Source of the DNA: Siderastrea radians
Lineage: Eukaryota; Cnidaria; Anthozoa; Scleractinia; Rhizangiidae
Reading direction: 5' to 3'
DNA: 64,000 nt
Assembly: GCA_964017195.1 (NCBI GenBank)
Contig: OZ024889.1
Coordinates: 63,865,858-63,929,857, forward strand
Part shown: positions 12,201 through 18,411 of the stretch, one piece after another
Numbering within the stretch: position 1 is the stretch's first letter
How the letters are laid out: each line of letters starts with the position of its first letter
Position numbers and translations under genes: made by a program
The notes under the pieces: generated by a model
The model's database searches: none
The model's input: the letters and a program-made list of their open reading frames with translations, nothing else
What the model was told of the DNA's origin: nothing

Positions 12201-13376
12201 CCTGCAATGACGTTTGTTGTTGCATCGATGACGTCCCTCGGTGTTATAGGGTTTCCAACAATGGGCACAGACATAACTGACCCCGTAAAAGGCTGGTAAA
12301 CGGGTAATGACATCATAATGGCCTTTCTCGTGCAACAGGACGAGTTGTTTGTCTTGAAGGGGACCAAAGGTCGTGATATGATAAGAACGGTCGGCATCCA
12401 CCAACAGGATCTGGTAACCGGCCAGGGAAGGAGTGGTACTGAATTGGGTCAAGGCATCATAGCCACAAGGGCCGAAGGGCACGTTGGCCTCGTGATGGAG
12501 CAAGAGAGCCATTTCTTTTTGCAGTTTAGTTCCTTGTCGAATGCTGTTGTATTTCGGGTGATTGTCCACTTTGGCTTTGGCGGTGACGAGGGCTCTGGCA
12601 CAGCAGAGCTGATCATCGTTGCGGATCTGGATAATGGAACGTTTCTGGGGTATTAAATTTCGGAGAGGTTGATGTCCGGGTTTGTTCTGGCGTGGTTTAC
12701 CGGTTCCTTGAGGGGCATGATGGACTTGAGTAATGGAGACTTGAAAGGAATCGTCGATTTCAAATTGTTCATTGCTATTCAAGGCTTGTGCTAAACGTTG
12801 GAACAAGGCCTGGACACGGTCCCCGCCTTGGCGCCATTCTCCTGCTCGTAATCCCCAGCCCTGAAAATTATTATGGAGTCTGTTAGAGGCGATAGTGAAG
12901 TAGAGGCGATCTTGATCGTGGGGGGCAGGTGTGGTGGTGGTTAACACTTGATTCACCGCGCGACGTAACCCCTCTTGGAGAGCTTGAGTAATGTTTTGAC
13001 CTGGAATCAAGTTACCTCTTTGGCGTAACTGGGTATTGAAATGACGTTCACGCACTCCCAGACGGTTGCTCAAACGATCGACATAGGGTTGGAGTTCAAA
13101 CTCAAAGACACCCTCCGTATTGGCATCCAAACCTCCCCCAGTTTGTTGAAGGAGATGGGTTTGAAAGGCACGTTGCCGTTCAAAGCGATCCAACGCCTCT
13201 TCACAAATTTCATCACTGTCCGGTATGTCTTCGGTGCATAACAAAGGTCCCACACAGGAATTTGCTGTCGTCTCTTGTTCTGGCTCTGAATCGGACATCT
13301 CTAGTCCAAGCAATGACATCATCTCATGGGGGTCGAGGCCACTAGGCCCCGCTTCGTCTTCTTGGCGAGAGGACAT
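9246..13376 (-). CDS. polB: DNA polymerase B, protein-primed Polinton type
   Basis: 1376 residues. Family B polymerases of this type replicate linear genomes with a terminal protein as primer. Exonuclease motifs are visible as FFDIEAM (~540), HNFQGYDGYF (~598) and YCKSDVKLL (~722). Polymerase motif A is DVTSLYPWVN (~946), motif B KMMLNSMWGKFGQ (~1135) and motif C YYDTDSVIY (~1231). Between exonuclease and polymerase lies a nuclease-like insert, VDGFDGSTNTVYEFHGCFWH (~820-840), of the kind seen in Polinton and organellar family B polymerases. Residues ~367-495 hold multiple Cys/His pairs (zinc ribbons), followed by a basic stretch and an acidic run near 525. Start is ATG 13376, preceded by a TATA box at 13410-13417. 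Intact throughout. It is divergently transcribed from the acidic gene at 13615. Confidence 0.96.
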   Translation of the reverse strand: MSSRQEDEAGPSGLDPHEMMSLLGLEMSDSEPEQETTANSCVGPLLCTEDIPDSDEICEEALDRFERQRAFQTHLLQQTGGGLDANTEGVFEFELQPYVDRLSNRLGVRERHFNTQLRQRGNLIPGQNITQALQEGLRRAVNQVLTTTTPAPHDQDRLYFTIASNRLHNNFQGWGLRAGEWRQGGDRVQALFQRLAQALNSNEQFEIDDSFQVSITQVHHAPQGTGKPRQNKPGHQPLRNLIPQKRSIIQIRNDDQLCCARALVTAKAKVDNHPKYNSIRQGTKLQKEMALLLHHEANVPFGPCGYDALTQFSTTPSLAGYQILLVDADRSYHITTFGPLQDKQLVLLHEKGHYDVITRLPAFYGVSYVCAHCWKPYNTEGRHRCNNKRHCRACCQKECPDFLEAYPRGQKATQRCQQCHRDFFGDTCFQMHLVKDHADKPVTNLDSSVCFRRRRCPKCGKQEVGLDKIEKHQCGYIDCPSCHEYVDGDTHRCFIQTAPKPQDKKRKRKRSGGSRAKRRAGVDATPEEEEEEEDDLPPLHVFFDIEAMQPQEQHIANLVVAETEDDDQPVCFPGNHCVRDFLEWLDTLTLNETRQVNVLAHNFQGYDGYFIIHQYYGDNQLVEQLRNGCKLLQVQHDRIRFIDSLSFFQMPLSAFPKTFGLTELRKGYFPHKFNHPDHQNYVGPIPALDYYMPETMSPEGKQALETWHQKQRDKVFDFKKELVAYCKSDVKLLKEGCLTFKRLFETLTGFNPFQHITIASACNRDLRMNRMIPNSIASEPVRGWKNYINYSKVALEWLTWCTQQQQTIQHARNAGEYRIPGTDFHVDGFDGSTNTVYEFHGCFWHGCPRCFPIRHESHLRHYDRTMQDVYETTQQRIQQFREQGFTVVEMWECDWSRLKDTSLDIRTYLGTLDFTEPLNPRDAFCGGRTNAVKLYHRVTPSQQIHYIDVTSLYPWVNKTCVYPKGHPRFIFNPGDTDISFYFGLVKCKVLPPRHLYHPVLPYRHDSKLLFPLCAACVEQEIPKRPLDRCAECIHTDEQRALTGTWCSPELSKAVDLGYEIQYIYEVWHFDETCEGLFKDYVNTWLKIKQEASGWPSWVGEDETKRQQYLREYFEHKGIQLEYAKIEHNPGLRTLAKMMLNSMWGKFGQRLNKTQVQTFHDPQAFHRFLDTSSLDVRHVSVINDQLVEVHYTYQDEDIPVSPNLNIFVACFTTCWARLRLYAALEKLGERVLYYDTDSVIYWTDENQSNPVLGDYLGEFTSELDPDDFIVEFVSGGPKNYGYQTQNGHVECKVRGFRLNSEGKTQLNYHIMRQNVLDEIQKPLLRPRQTQVIKTYQIVRDPKHYQLYTFPEYKRYQLVYDKRVIDPVTFQTYPYGYQ

Positions 13377-13614
13377 GATCAGATGAACTCACTCGAGGTT
13401 GGAGCTCTGTTTTTATAGAGAACCAAAAGGTCACGTGGGAGGGGAAGGAGCCAATCACTAAACAGGGTTCCCCCTGAGAGGGGGGTGCCCTAGGGAGGGG
13501 TGGGACGAGGTGGGGGGACCCCCCTCCCCCCTCTCTAGTTAGGGTCCATGGTGCATCACGGGAACGAATGAGAGACTATAAAACAGATCGCACCTCGAGG
13601 TGAGTCATCCCAAG
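13377..13614. promoter_or_regulatory. divergent promoter between polB and the small acidic gene
   Basis: TATAAAAA on the minus strand (13410-13417) serves polB, and TATAAAA on the plus strand (13577-13583) serves the acidic gene. Both are followed by a shared element: ACCTCGAGTGAGTTCATC before polB and ACCTCGAGGTGAGTCATC before the acidic gene. The central part is rich in G and C runs (13465-13535). The same TATA plus CTCGAG element recurs inverted at 26640-26690, so it is probably a class-specific promoter, perhaps early. Confidence 0.7.
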
Positions 13615-13980
13615 ATGACCTCTTGTCAAGACCAATTACTCATAGAGTTTGAAGAATTCGAAGGGGATCTCGAGGTGGAGGACATCTTGAAGAAAGTCAA
13701 GGTGGAGTTGGTGCTCGACCCAAGTGTCGTGGAGTTTGGTGAGAAGTTAAAGCGAAGAGAGCGGGGACCATGCAAGTCGTGGAACCCCCTGAATGTGACT
13801 TGGATGACCTTTCGTTTTTTTGCAAGAAACTTATTGAAAGACATGTCACCCGACGATTGGGAGCAGGTCATGGACGATGTCGAGGATTTTGATGTGGAGG
13901 CATTGGTGCCCCCTGATGGCATTGTTCATGACATGTCACCCGACGAGGGCGTCGATTTGATGTATGATTTGGTGTCTTAA
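13615..13980 (+). CDS. small acidic protein of unknown function
   Basis: 121 residues from the first ATG after the TATA box (13577). A frame extension upstream uses only GTG at 13600 and is unlikely in a eukaryotic setting. The protein is rich in Glu and Asp (for example LIEFEEFEGDLEVEDILKK), has a repeated HDMSPDxG/KDMSPDDW motif near residues 80 and 105, and shows no transmembrane segment. It is transcribed away from polB. A decayed paralogue with the same promoter and the same EAFEEFEVDL core lies inverted at 26558-26680. I recognise no family. An acidic protein with an early-type promoter could be regulatory, but that is a guess. Confidence 0.7.
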   Translation: MTSCQDQLLIEFEEFEGDLEVEDILKKVKVELVLDPSVVEFGEKLKRRERGPCKSWNPLNVTWMTFRFFARNLLKDMSPDDWEQVMDDVEDFDVEALVPPDGIVHDMSPDEGVDLMYDLVS

Positions 13981-14147
13981 CCCTCGTCTCAGTATTTTGG
14001 CAGAACTTTTTTTGAAATCGTAGTACTATTTGGCAGAACATTGAATCATTGTGGTAGAACTTTTTTTTTGAAGACACAACTCATGAACCAATGAGACATT
14101 TTCATTTTTTATTCTTACTCAACATGTAACTGGGGATGTTATTAAAT
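13981..14147. terminator. convergent 3' region with GGCAGAAC repeats and minus-strand poly(A) signal
   Basis: Three copies of a GGCAGAACTTTTTTT-like unit (~13998, 14031, 14051) follow the acidic gene. AATAAA on the minus strand (complement of 14108-14113) lies 35 bp after the PLA2 stop and is the likely poly(A) signal for the minus-strand transcript ending there. Confidence 0.6.
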
Positions 14148-14507
14148 TTACAATTTTAAACGTTTCTTGGCTTGCATGATTTTCTTGACCACCCGTTCCG
14201 TCTTGTTTTTCTTGCCGGGTAATCGATCAATGGCTTGGATCATCTTGGTATCGGCTTTCCATTTATCTTGCAAATTCTTGGCACGACTGTAATCAATGTC
14301 GTGTTGTTTAGCAATCTGGTCCAAGCGATTGATCCCGGGATCCCCACGTTTCAGACGTTTGGCCAAATGGGTACCAGGCCCCATGTACTGATAGCCAGGC
14401 CAATGAAATTCTTTGCCAGTTTTCGCAATCCATTTTTGTACATCCAAGGCTCCTCCTCGTTGGGTGCGTTTCCGTTTGATACCCCTTCTCCTCCTCTTGG
14501 TGGGCAT
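14148..14507 (-). CDS. virion protein with phospholipase A2-like domain
   Basis: 119 residues. The N-terminus is arginine/lysine-rich and contains QRGG-A (residues 16-20), a likely protease maturation site. Then follows a PLA2-like core: a calcium-loop type YMGPG (41-45) and the catalytic-type HDIDY (69-73), the HDxxY arrangement used in parvovirus VP1 rather than the cysteine-flanked form of secreted enzymes. The C-terminus is basic. In related viruses such domains help particles leave endosomes; here that role is inferred. It is the last gene of the minus-strand structural block, with its start 4 bp after the stop of the upstream gene. Confidence 0.85.
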   Translation of the reverse strand: MPTKRRRRGIKRKRTQRGGALDVQKWIAKTGKEFHWPGYQYMGPGTHLAKRLKRGDPGINRLDQIAKQHDIDYSRAKNLQDKWKADTKMIQAIDRLPGKKNKTERVVKKIMQAKKRLKL

Positions 14508-14510
14508 CTT

Positions 14511-15161
14511 TTAGTCCGTGTCGTAATCCAATCGACGTCGTAACTTTTTACCTTGGGCCCAATCTTCCCAACCGGGTAAGGGTTTCAATCGTTCCACTTC
14601 TCGGGCGGGTGCTTTGCCTTTGCCTTTGCCTCTACCACTTTCGGCTAACTCTTTTTCCAAAGCCTTGCGCTGTTCTCGAATGACTTCTAAACGCGACCGG
14701 GTATCCCCTCGACTGGTGGATGGGCTCCCTTTCTTAACAATGGGAATTTTACTGGTTGTGGCTGCTCCTTTGCCTTTCTTGGTTGCAGGCGTAATGGTGG
14801 GTTTGGGGGTCGACGGGCTGCCTTTTATCTTGCGCTTCAACCATTGTTCCACAGGTCCCGTCACCAAATCCCCGGCTTCTTCTTCCTCGCCTTCTTCGCC
14901 TGGCGGGCCACCCGGGGCACCAACCCCCACGCCTCCGGGAAATTGACGAATGCGTTTGGTTAACTTGATTAATTCTTGACTCAACGGTTTGGTTTGAGCA
15001 TTGACCAGGGCTGGAGGTAATTGAGGGTTGGCTAACAAGACATGTTTTTGGGCGGCGAGCGTCGCGGCTTTGTTCAACAAGGCATTTTCGGTGAGTTCTC
15101 CTTTGTAATATTGAATGAGTTGTTGCAAGTCCTTTTGGGGAATCATGTAGACCTCGTCCAT
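14511..15161 (-). CDS. uncharacterised virion-associated protein, Pro/Lys-rich
   Basis: 216 residues from ATG 15161 (MDEVYMIPQKDLQQLIQYYK); a longer frame starts only with GTG. The first 70 residues are predicted helical. They are followed by a Gly/Pro/Glu linker (GGVGVGAPGGPPGEEGEEEE), a Ser/Thr/Pro/Lys-rich middle and a basic C-terminal helix (EVIREQRKALEKELAE). The N-terminal pattern resembles the short helical proteins commonly encoded next to core proteins in Polintons, but I cannot name a family. It ends 3 bp before the PLA2 gene start. Confidence 0.75.
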   Translation of the reverse strand: MDEVYMIPQKDLQQLIQYYKGELTENALLNKAATLAAQKHVLLANPQLPPALVNAQTKPLSQELIKLTKRIRQFPGGVGVGAPGGPPGEEGEEEEAGDLVTGPVEQWLKRKIKGSPSTPKPTITPATKKGKGAATTSKIPIVKKGSPSTSRGDTRSRLEVIREQRKALEKELAESGRGKGKGKAPAREVERLKPLPGWEDWAQGKKLRRRLDYDTD

Positions 15162-15223
15162 GGTCTTCCAATGCACGACAGATGTCACAACAGGTGATAT
15201 TTATGCTTCCATGTCTTGGCACG

Positions 15224-15541
15224 TTAACGAACACATTGACATAACACCTCGTGAAGTCCTTGAAACAACCCTTGTCCTTTTTGTCGGATTAACCACTGAC
15301 GACGTTTTTTGACGGAATGTCGACGACGTCCCAAATCACGTAGTACCTTTTTATAGGGTTGAAGTTTAGCCAGCATGGGTGGGGTCACAGGAATCTTGTT
15401 TTTTAAAAAGTTTAAGACCAGTTCACTCACAGCATTGATTTGATCGGCATTGGCATGTTGTAACAACTCTTGACGTTTGGAACCATTGGCTTCTTGTAAC
15501 ATGGACCGTAAAAACGGTAATTGACGTCGAAGACGTTGCAT
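15224..15541 (-). CDS. conserved small Polinton protein with basic C-terminus
   Basis: 105 residues from ATG 15541. The pattern is a helical N-terminus, LVLNFLKNKIPVTPPMLAKL, then PYKKVLRDLGRRRHSVKKRR and a hydrophobic end. It matches a widespread small protein of invertebrate Polintons in which a 'NLLxGxIPLTxxQ...LRxLxxKKxSLKxRRxLL' arrangement recurs; this is from memory of the family. Function is unknown, but linkage with capsid and core genes suggests a virion component. It starts 3 bp after the stop of the 56-residue core protein. Confidence 0.75.
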   Translation of the reverse strand: MQRLRRQLPFLRSMLQEANGSKRQELLQHANADQINAVSELVLNFLKNKIPVTPPMLAKLQPYKKVLRDLGRRRHSVKKRRQWLIRQKGQGLFQGLHEVLCQCVR

Positions 15542-15544
15542 CCT

Positions 15545-15715
15545 TTATCGGTGACGACGACGATACCGTTGATTGGCTTTTTGAATCGTGCGTTTTATAC
15601 GTTTATCCGTTTCCAAGGCGACGGCTTTCCTCAATCCTACCATGGCGGGGACCAATAGATTTAAAAAACCTCCTCGTTGACGACAGCGTCGTCGTCTTCT
15701 CCTCAAGGATACCAT
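15545..15715 (-). CDS. 56-residue arginine-rich core protein with QRGG site
   Basis: A short frame from ATG 15715 to stop 15545. The start is Met-Val-Ser-Leu followed by six arginines, then CRQRGGFLNLLVPAMVGL and a basic C-terminus. The architecture, a cationic leader, QRGG-F at residues 13-17 and a short hydrophobic segment, matches the pX/mu-like core peptides of adenovirus relatives, which condense DNA. It overlaps the upstream gene by 13 bp and is followed after 3 bp by the next ATG. This tight fit supports it as real despite its size. Confidence 0.8.
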   Translation of the reverse strand: MVSLRRRRRRCRQRGGFLNLLVPAMVGLRKAVALETDKRIKRTIQKANQRYRRRHR

Positions 15716-16044
15716 GGACGGCTCGTCAACAGACGTTGAAGGGCTTTGTTTTGTTTGATCACGTCTCGCGACTCTTTATAGCCTTGACGGGTATTGCGTT
15801 TCAAATCTTGCCACCAACCCCCACCTCGTTGTCGTCGGTAATGTTGTACATTATCGGTAATGCCTTTCAAGGCTTGACCGCCTAATTTGCCTAAAGCGAG
15901 TCCAAACCCAGGCGCTGGACCTGATAGAAACATACTCATGCCATGGGCAATTTTATCCACCAAACGGGGTTTGCGACGCATTAAAGCCCCTCCTCTTTGT
16001 TTCCTTTTTCTGCGTCGTCGTCGTTGTCGTCGTTGGACGGCCAT
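15703..16044 (-). CDS. 113-residue basic core protein with two QRGG sites
   Basis: Begins MAVQRRQRRRRRKRKQRGGA, with QRGG-A at residues 16-20 and a second QRGG-G at 72-76. Between them lies a glycine- and alanine-rich segment with hydrophobic helix potential (MFLSGPAPGFGLALGKLGGQ). Two predicted protease sites would release three pieces, as in adenovirus pVI or pX precursors. The start (ATG 16044) lies inside the 3' end of the upstream membrane-protein gene (64 bp overlap). Confidence 0.8.
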   Translation of the reverse strand: MAVQRRQRRRRRKRKQRGGALMRRKPRLVDKIAHGMSMFLSGPAPGFGLALGKLGGQALKGITDNVQHYRRQRGGGWWQDLKRNTRQGYKESRDVIKQNKALQRLLTSRPWYP

Positions 16045-16649
16045 GGTTCTAAGAGTGTGGGACTAGGAGGGAGCGGCTTTTTATTGATCCAATAATCTTT
16101 GGGTTTCAAGGGACGAGGACATCCATCTACATAGCATAGGCCTTCCAAGGGTTGGTACACAAAATGACCATGGTAATCTTGGAGACATCGTTTAGGTAAT
16201 GGAGGGGTGAAATCCACAATGGTATCATCCAAGGTTTGCATCTTGATTAAAAATCGTTCCAGATCCTCCAAGGGAACACCCCGCACATGGGTTTTCAATT
16301 CGGTCAAGGCTTTGGCATAGGTGGTAAACGCAAATCGACTCATGGTCACTTTAAATCGGTATTGTTTAAAATCATTCCATCCTTTGACCACGGTCCCCAC
16401 GGCCGCCAAACACGCTACCAACGTACTGTTTTCCAAAAGGGGACCCGCAATCATGCCTGCAGCCATCAGGAGTAATGCCATGCCATTGAACAAGGCATTG
16501 ATACACTTGTAATGATTCAACATTTTTCGATAACACCACCATTGTTGATGATAAAAGGCATACAAGGAATCCATCCGTTGTAATAATTCCGGGGGGAAGG
16601 GAAGACCATGATGTTTCGATCCATTCAATAACGACACGACGGTTTTCAT
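15981..16649 (-). CDS. conserved membrane protein with a two-helix hairpin (SLATT-like layout)
   Basis: 222 residues from ATG 16649; a GTG six bases earlier is not used. An N-terminal helical part (YAFYHQQWWCYRKMLNHYK) is followed by two membrane segments, INALFNGMALLLMAAGMIAG and TLVACLAAVGTVVKGW, then DFKQYRFKVTMSRFAFTTYA, a long soluble part and an acidic C-terminus. The same order (CYYxKxLxxYK, two helices, E/DxKxYxxKxxMSxFAxTTYxKxL) is common in Polintons of corals and bivalves and resembles SLATT two-helix proteins. Its role is unknown; a virion membrane or host-membrane function is possible. It starts 3 bp after the upstream stop. Confidence 0.8.
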   Translation of the reverse strand: MKTVVSLLNGSKHHGLPFPPELLQRMDSLYAFYHQQWWCYRKMLNHYKCINALFNGMALLLMAAGMIAGPLLENSTLVACLAAVGTVVKGWNDFKQYRFKVTMSRFAFTTYAKALTELKTHVRGVPLEDLERFLIKMQTLDDTIVDFTPPLPKRCLQDYHGHFVYQPLEGLCYVDGCPRPLKPKDYWINKKPLPPSPTLLEPWPSNDDNDDDAEKGNKEEGL

Positions 16650-16651
16650 CC

Positions 16652-17022
16652 TCACGGCGAAACACGGGACGAAGACGTTTGTACGCTGGGTGCTCCTCCT
16701 TGTTTATAACTGGTCACAATGCTATTGGTCATGGTGACATTAGCAATTTGACGTCCTTGGGCTAATTGTTCTTGATCTTGTAACAGCATGCGTAAACGTC
16801 GTTGTAAATCCGCTTGACGCAAGGTGCGAGGCTGTCTGCCAGGACTCCAAGATCCTCGTGGGGTGGCTGGATTGGAGGCAGAACGTCGAGAAGGCCTTGG
16901 TCTCCCGACAAATACAAATCTTGCCAGGCCCTTGCGGACATTTGATTGCTGGTGGTCGCCCCCACACCCGCCGGGGCCACGGTATCGTACGATTGCGGAG
17001 GTTGACGGTCATCATCCACCAT
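16652..17022 (-). pseudogene. conserved small structural-block protein, split between two frames
   Basis: A TATA box (17059-17064) precedes ATG 17022, which opens MVDDDRQPPQSYDTVAPAGV and runs protein-like to about residue 60. After that the protein-like sequence is in the -1 frame: QPRTLRQADLQRRLRMLLQD, then NVTMTNSIVTSYKQGGAPSV, ending at a TGA at 16652-16654 just 2 bp before the next ATG. The second half resembles the conserved C-terminus of a short Polinton protein. The switch must lie around 16820-16900. I see no classical slippery heptamer, so an inactivating indel is likelier than programmed frameshifting. In its own frame the first part continues to a stop at 16762. Confidence 0.6.
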
Positions 17023-17058
17023 GGTTGCTCGCTTATTTTCCTGTTCCAAGGGGCTCCC

Positions 17059-17064
17059 TTTATA
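17059..17064 (-). promoter_or_regulatory. TATA box of the 17022 gene, overlapping the ATPase stop codon
   Basis: The complement reads CTATAAAGGG, 37 bp before ATG 17022. The TAA within it is the stop codon of the ATPase frame, so stop and promoter share bases. Confidence 0.65.
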
Positions 17065-17712
17065 GTCGTTTTTGATAGGTGCGAGTCCATCCTTCGTCTT
17101 TTAACAGGTGACTCAACACACGTTGTTGATCGGAAGAGGCGGGATGTAAATCCAATACCAAATACCCATACGGTCGTGTGGTGGCTTGATGAAACGTCTC
17201 CAACGTGTCTTTCCAAGTGGTAGGAAACGATTGAAGCATGACATTGCGTACCCCTAATTGATCTCGAGGGTTCTTGAACGCCACAATGTAATGGCATTGC
17301 GGGATATACTTTTAGCATATCGACCCACGGGAAACATGTCTTGGCACAAGTACAATACCGTCACCCCTTGATGATGCGAATGTTTGGTGAATAAATCCAA
17401 CACGCGTTTATCGTGACTCCCTTCATCCATTAAATCATCCAAGACCAGGACCCCATGTCCTTCAGGAAACCATTGGACCAATGCCTCATGATCGGGAATC
17501 CCTTCGTGAAACACCACCCCTTGATCTTGCATGCTTCGAAATCGATCTTGCCAGGCCCCATAACAATAATGCAATTGGGTCGGTGGGGTTTCAAACAAAT
17601 CTGGGTTGTCTACCAAGAGTTTTTCCGTAAACACGGTTTTCCCACACCCCGAAGGACCCACCACCAAGATAGAGGAAGGAGTATGAAAACGAAACGGTTT
17701 CCCCGTTTGCAT
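17060..17712 (-). pseudogene. genome-packaging ATPase (A32/FtsK-HerA type), frameshifted
   Basis: From ATG 17712 the protein has Walker A GPSGCGKT (residues 19-26), Walker B VLVLDDL (88-94) and a sensor-like VTVLYLCQDMFP (118-128), all typical of Polinton packaging ATPases that translocate DNA into capsids. After residue ~140 the frame goes off and stops at 17254. The family's C-terminal part, containing FKNPRD, continues in the neighbouring frame to a stop at 17060. One missing base near 17298, at a short C run, explains this. The gene is probably dead unless this is a sequencing error. A longer GTG-initiated frame would run through the tRNA-like gene and is rejected. Confidence 0.88.
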
Positions 17713-17754
17713 GATGACGAAATACTCATGGAAAAAAAAAGGCACCTTTTTATT

Positions 17755-17839
17755 GGAATCGGTGGGACTCGAACCCACGCACGACCCTCCTCATGTATTC
17801 GGGGGGATCCAAAGGCTCTACCGACTGAGCTACGACTCC
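17755..17839 (-). tRNA. tRNA-like gene (85 nt) with intact pol III A and B boxes
   Basis: On the minus strand the 5' GGAGTCG pairs with the 3' CGATTCC to form an acceptor stem (one G-U). The D arm GCTC/GAGC with loop AGTCGGTA and the T arm GTGGG/CCCAC with loop TTCGAGT are perfect. The A box TAGCTCAGTCGG and B box GGTTCGAGTCC fit the consensus. The anticodon arm is odd: 27-43 can pair only as CTTTG/TGAGG with wobbles around a 16 nt loop, and the variable region is about 10 nt. An intron, a degenerate tRNA or a tRNA-derived RNA are all possible, so I assign no amino acid. A T9 run lies 14 nt past the 3' end and could terminate pol III. Confidence 0.7.
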
Positions 17840-17867
17840 GACACACTTTTCCAACGAACTTTTTTAT

Positions 17868-18407
17868 TTAATGATTACATTGATGATACGGATGACAACA
17901 CAGTTGATACCATCTGGCTTCTTGACCTACAATCAATTGTTGAAGGCGTTGACCCGCTTGATGGTCATTACTAACATAATCATGATCCGAAAACTCATTT
18001 AAAAAATCTTGCAAGGTCCGTCCACGGGCTTTGGCTTTCAAATACAACAAGGCGTAATCACCACAACTCTTGCTTGAAATGGCTTGGAGGGACTTGCCAT
18101 TGGTCACCACATACTTCCAATGTTGGACAATCCAATCTCGTAACGGGGTGGCTTGCACGTACGTGTCCATGGGCAACGCATAACTGTCCAGGACCTCACA
18201 CACCTTTCCATCTGTCCACACCGCTAACCAATGTTGCCCGGGTTGATCGTGTGGGTCCGTATTCACAATGTACCCTTGGGGTTGGGTCTTGACAGGACTC
18301 TTGGGTAAACGATCACAGGCCACTGTCCCGTAAAAGACAGGTTTCAATTGGGGGTCGTCTCGGGCTAAATAATCCAACTGTACATTATTCAAGGCCACAT
18401 GTTCCAT
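17868..18407 (-). CDS. adenain-type cysteine protease (maturation protease)
   Basis: 179 residues from ATG 18407, the first ATG after the major capsid stop (4 bp gap); an upstream ATG at 18482 would overlap the capsid gene by 71 bp and add no conserved sequence. Catalytic residues can be placed as His59 (GQHWLAVW), Asp74 (VLDSYALP), Gln108 and Cys115 (SSKSCGDYALLYL), with the Gln-Cys spacing of 7 seen in adenain. It should process capsid and core precursors, probably at the QRGG-X and MRGG-X motifs seen in neighbouring proteins. A poly(A) signal (complement of 17863-17868) overlaps the stop. Confidence 0.9.
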   Translation of the reverse strand: MEHVALNNVQLDYLARDDPQLKPVFYGTVACDRLPKSPVKTQPQGYIVNTDPHDQPGQHWLAVWTDGKVCEVLDSYALPMDTYVQATPLRDWIVQHWKYVVTNGKSLQAISSKSCGDYALLYLKAKARGRTLQDFLNEFSDHDYVSNDHQAGQRLQQLIVGQEARWYQLCCHPYHQCNH

Positions 18408-18411
18408 TTCT

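Noticed and set aside
9882..12656. Several plus-strand frames of 100-170 codons inside polB
   Set aside because: All are antisense shadows of the polymerase with no TATA box, no family features and hydrophobic-biased composition typical of complementary strands.
13600..13614. GTG at 13600 as start of the acidic protein, and GAG|GTGAGT as a splice donor
   Set aside because: The TATA box at 13577 would place the transcription start at about this position, so GTG would be at the very 5' end and a donor there would have no exon before it. ATG 13615 is preferred.
16740..17318. 192-codon minus-strand frame across the split gene
   Set aside because: It is a different frame from both protein-like halves, has a non-ATG context and a low-complexity composition; a shadow of the real genes.
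17713..17778. N-terminal extension of the ATPase frame to 17778
   Set aside because: It would use a GTG start and read through the T arm of the tRNA-like gene; the family begins close to ATG 17712.
17755..17839. Assigning an amino acid (for example Gly from a CCC triplet) to the tRNA-like gene
   Set aside because: The stem needed for that anticodon loop contains mismatches, and an alternative fold or an intron is equally possible.
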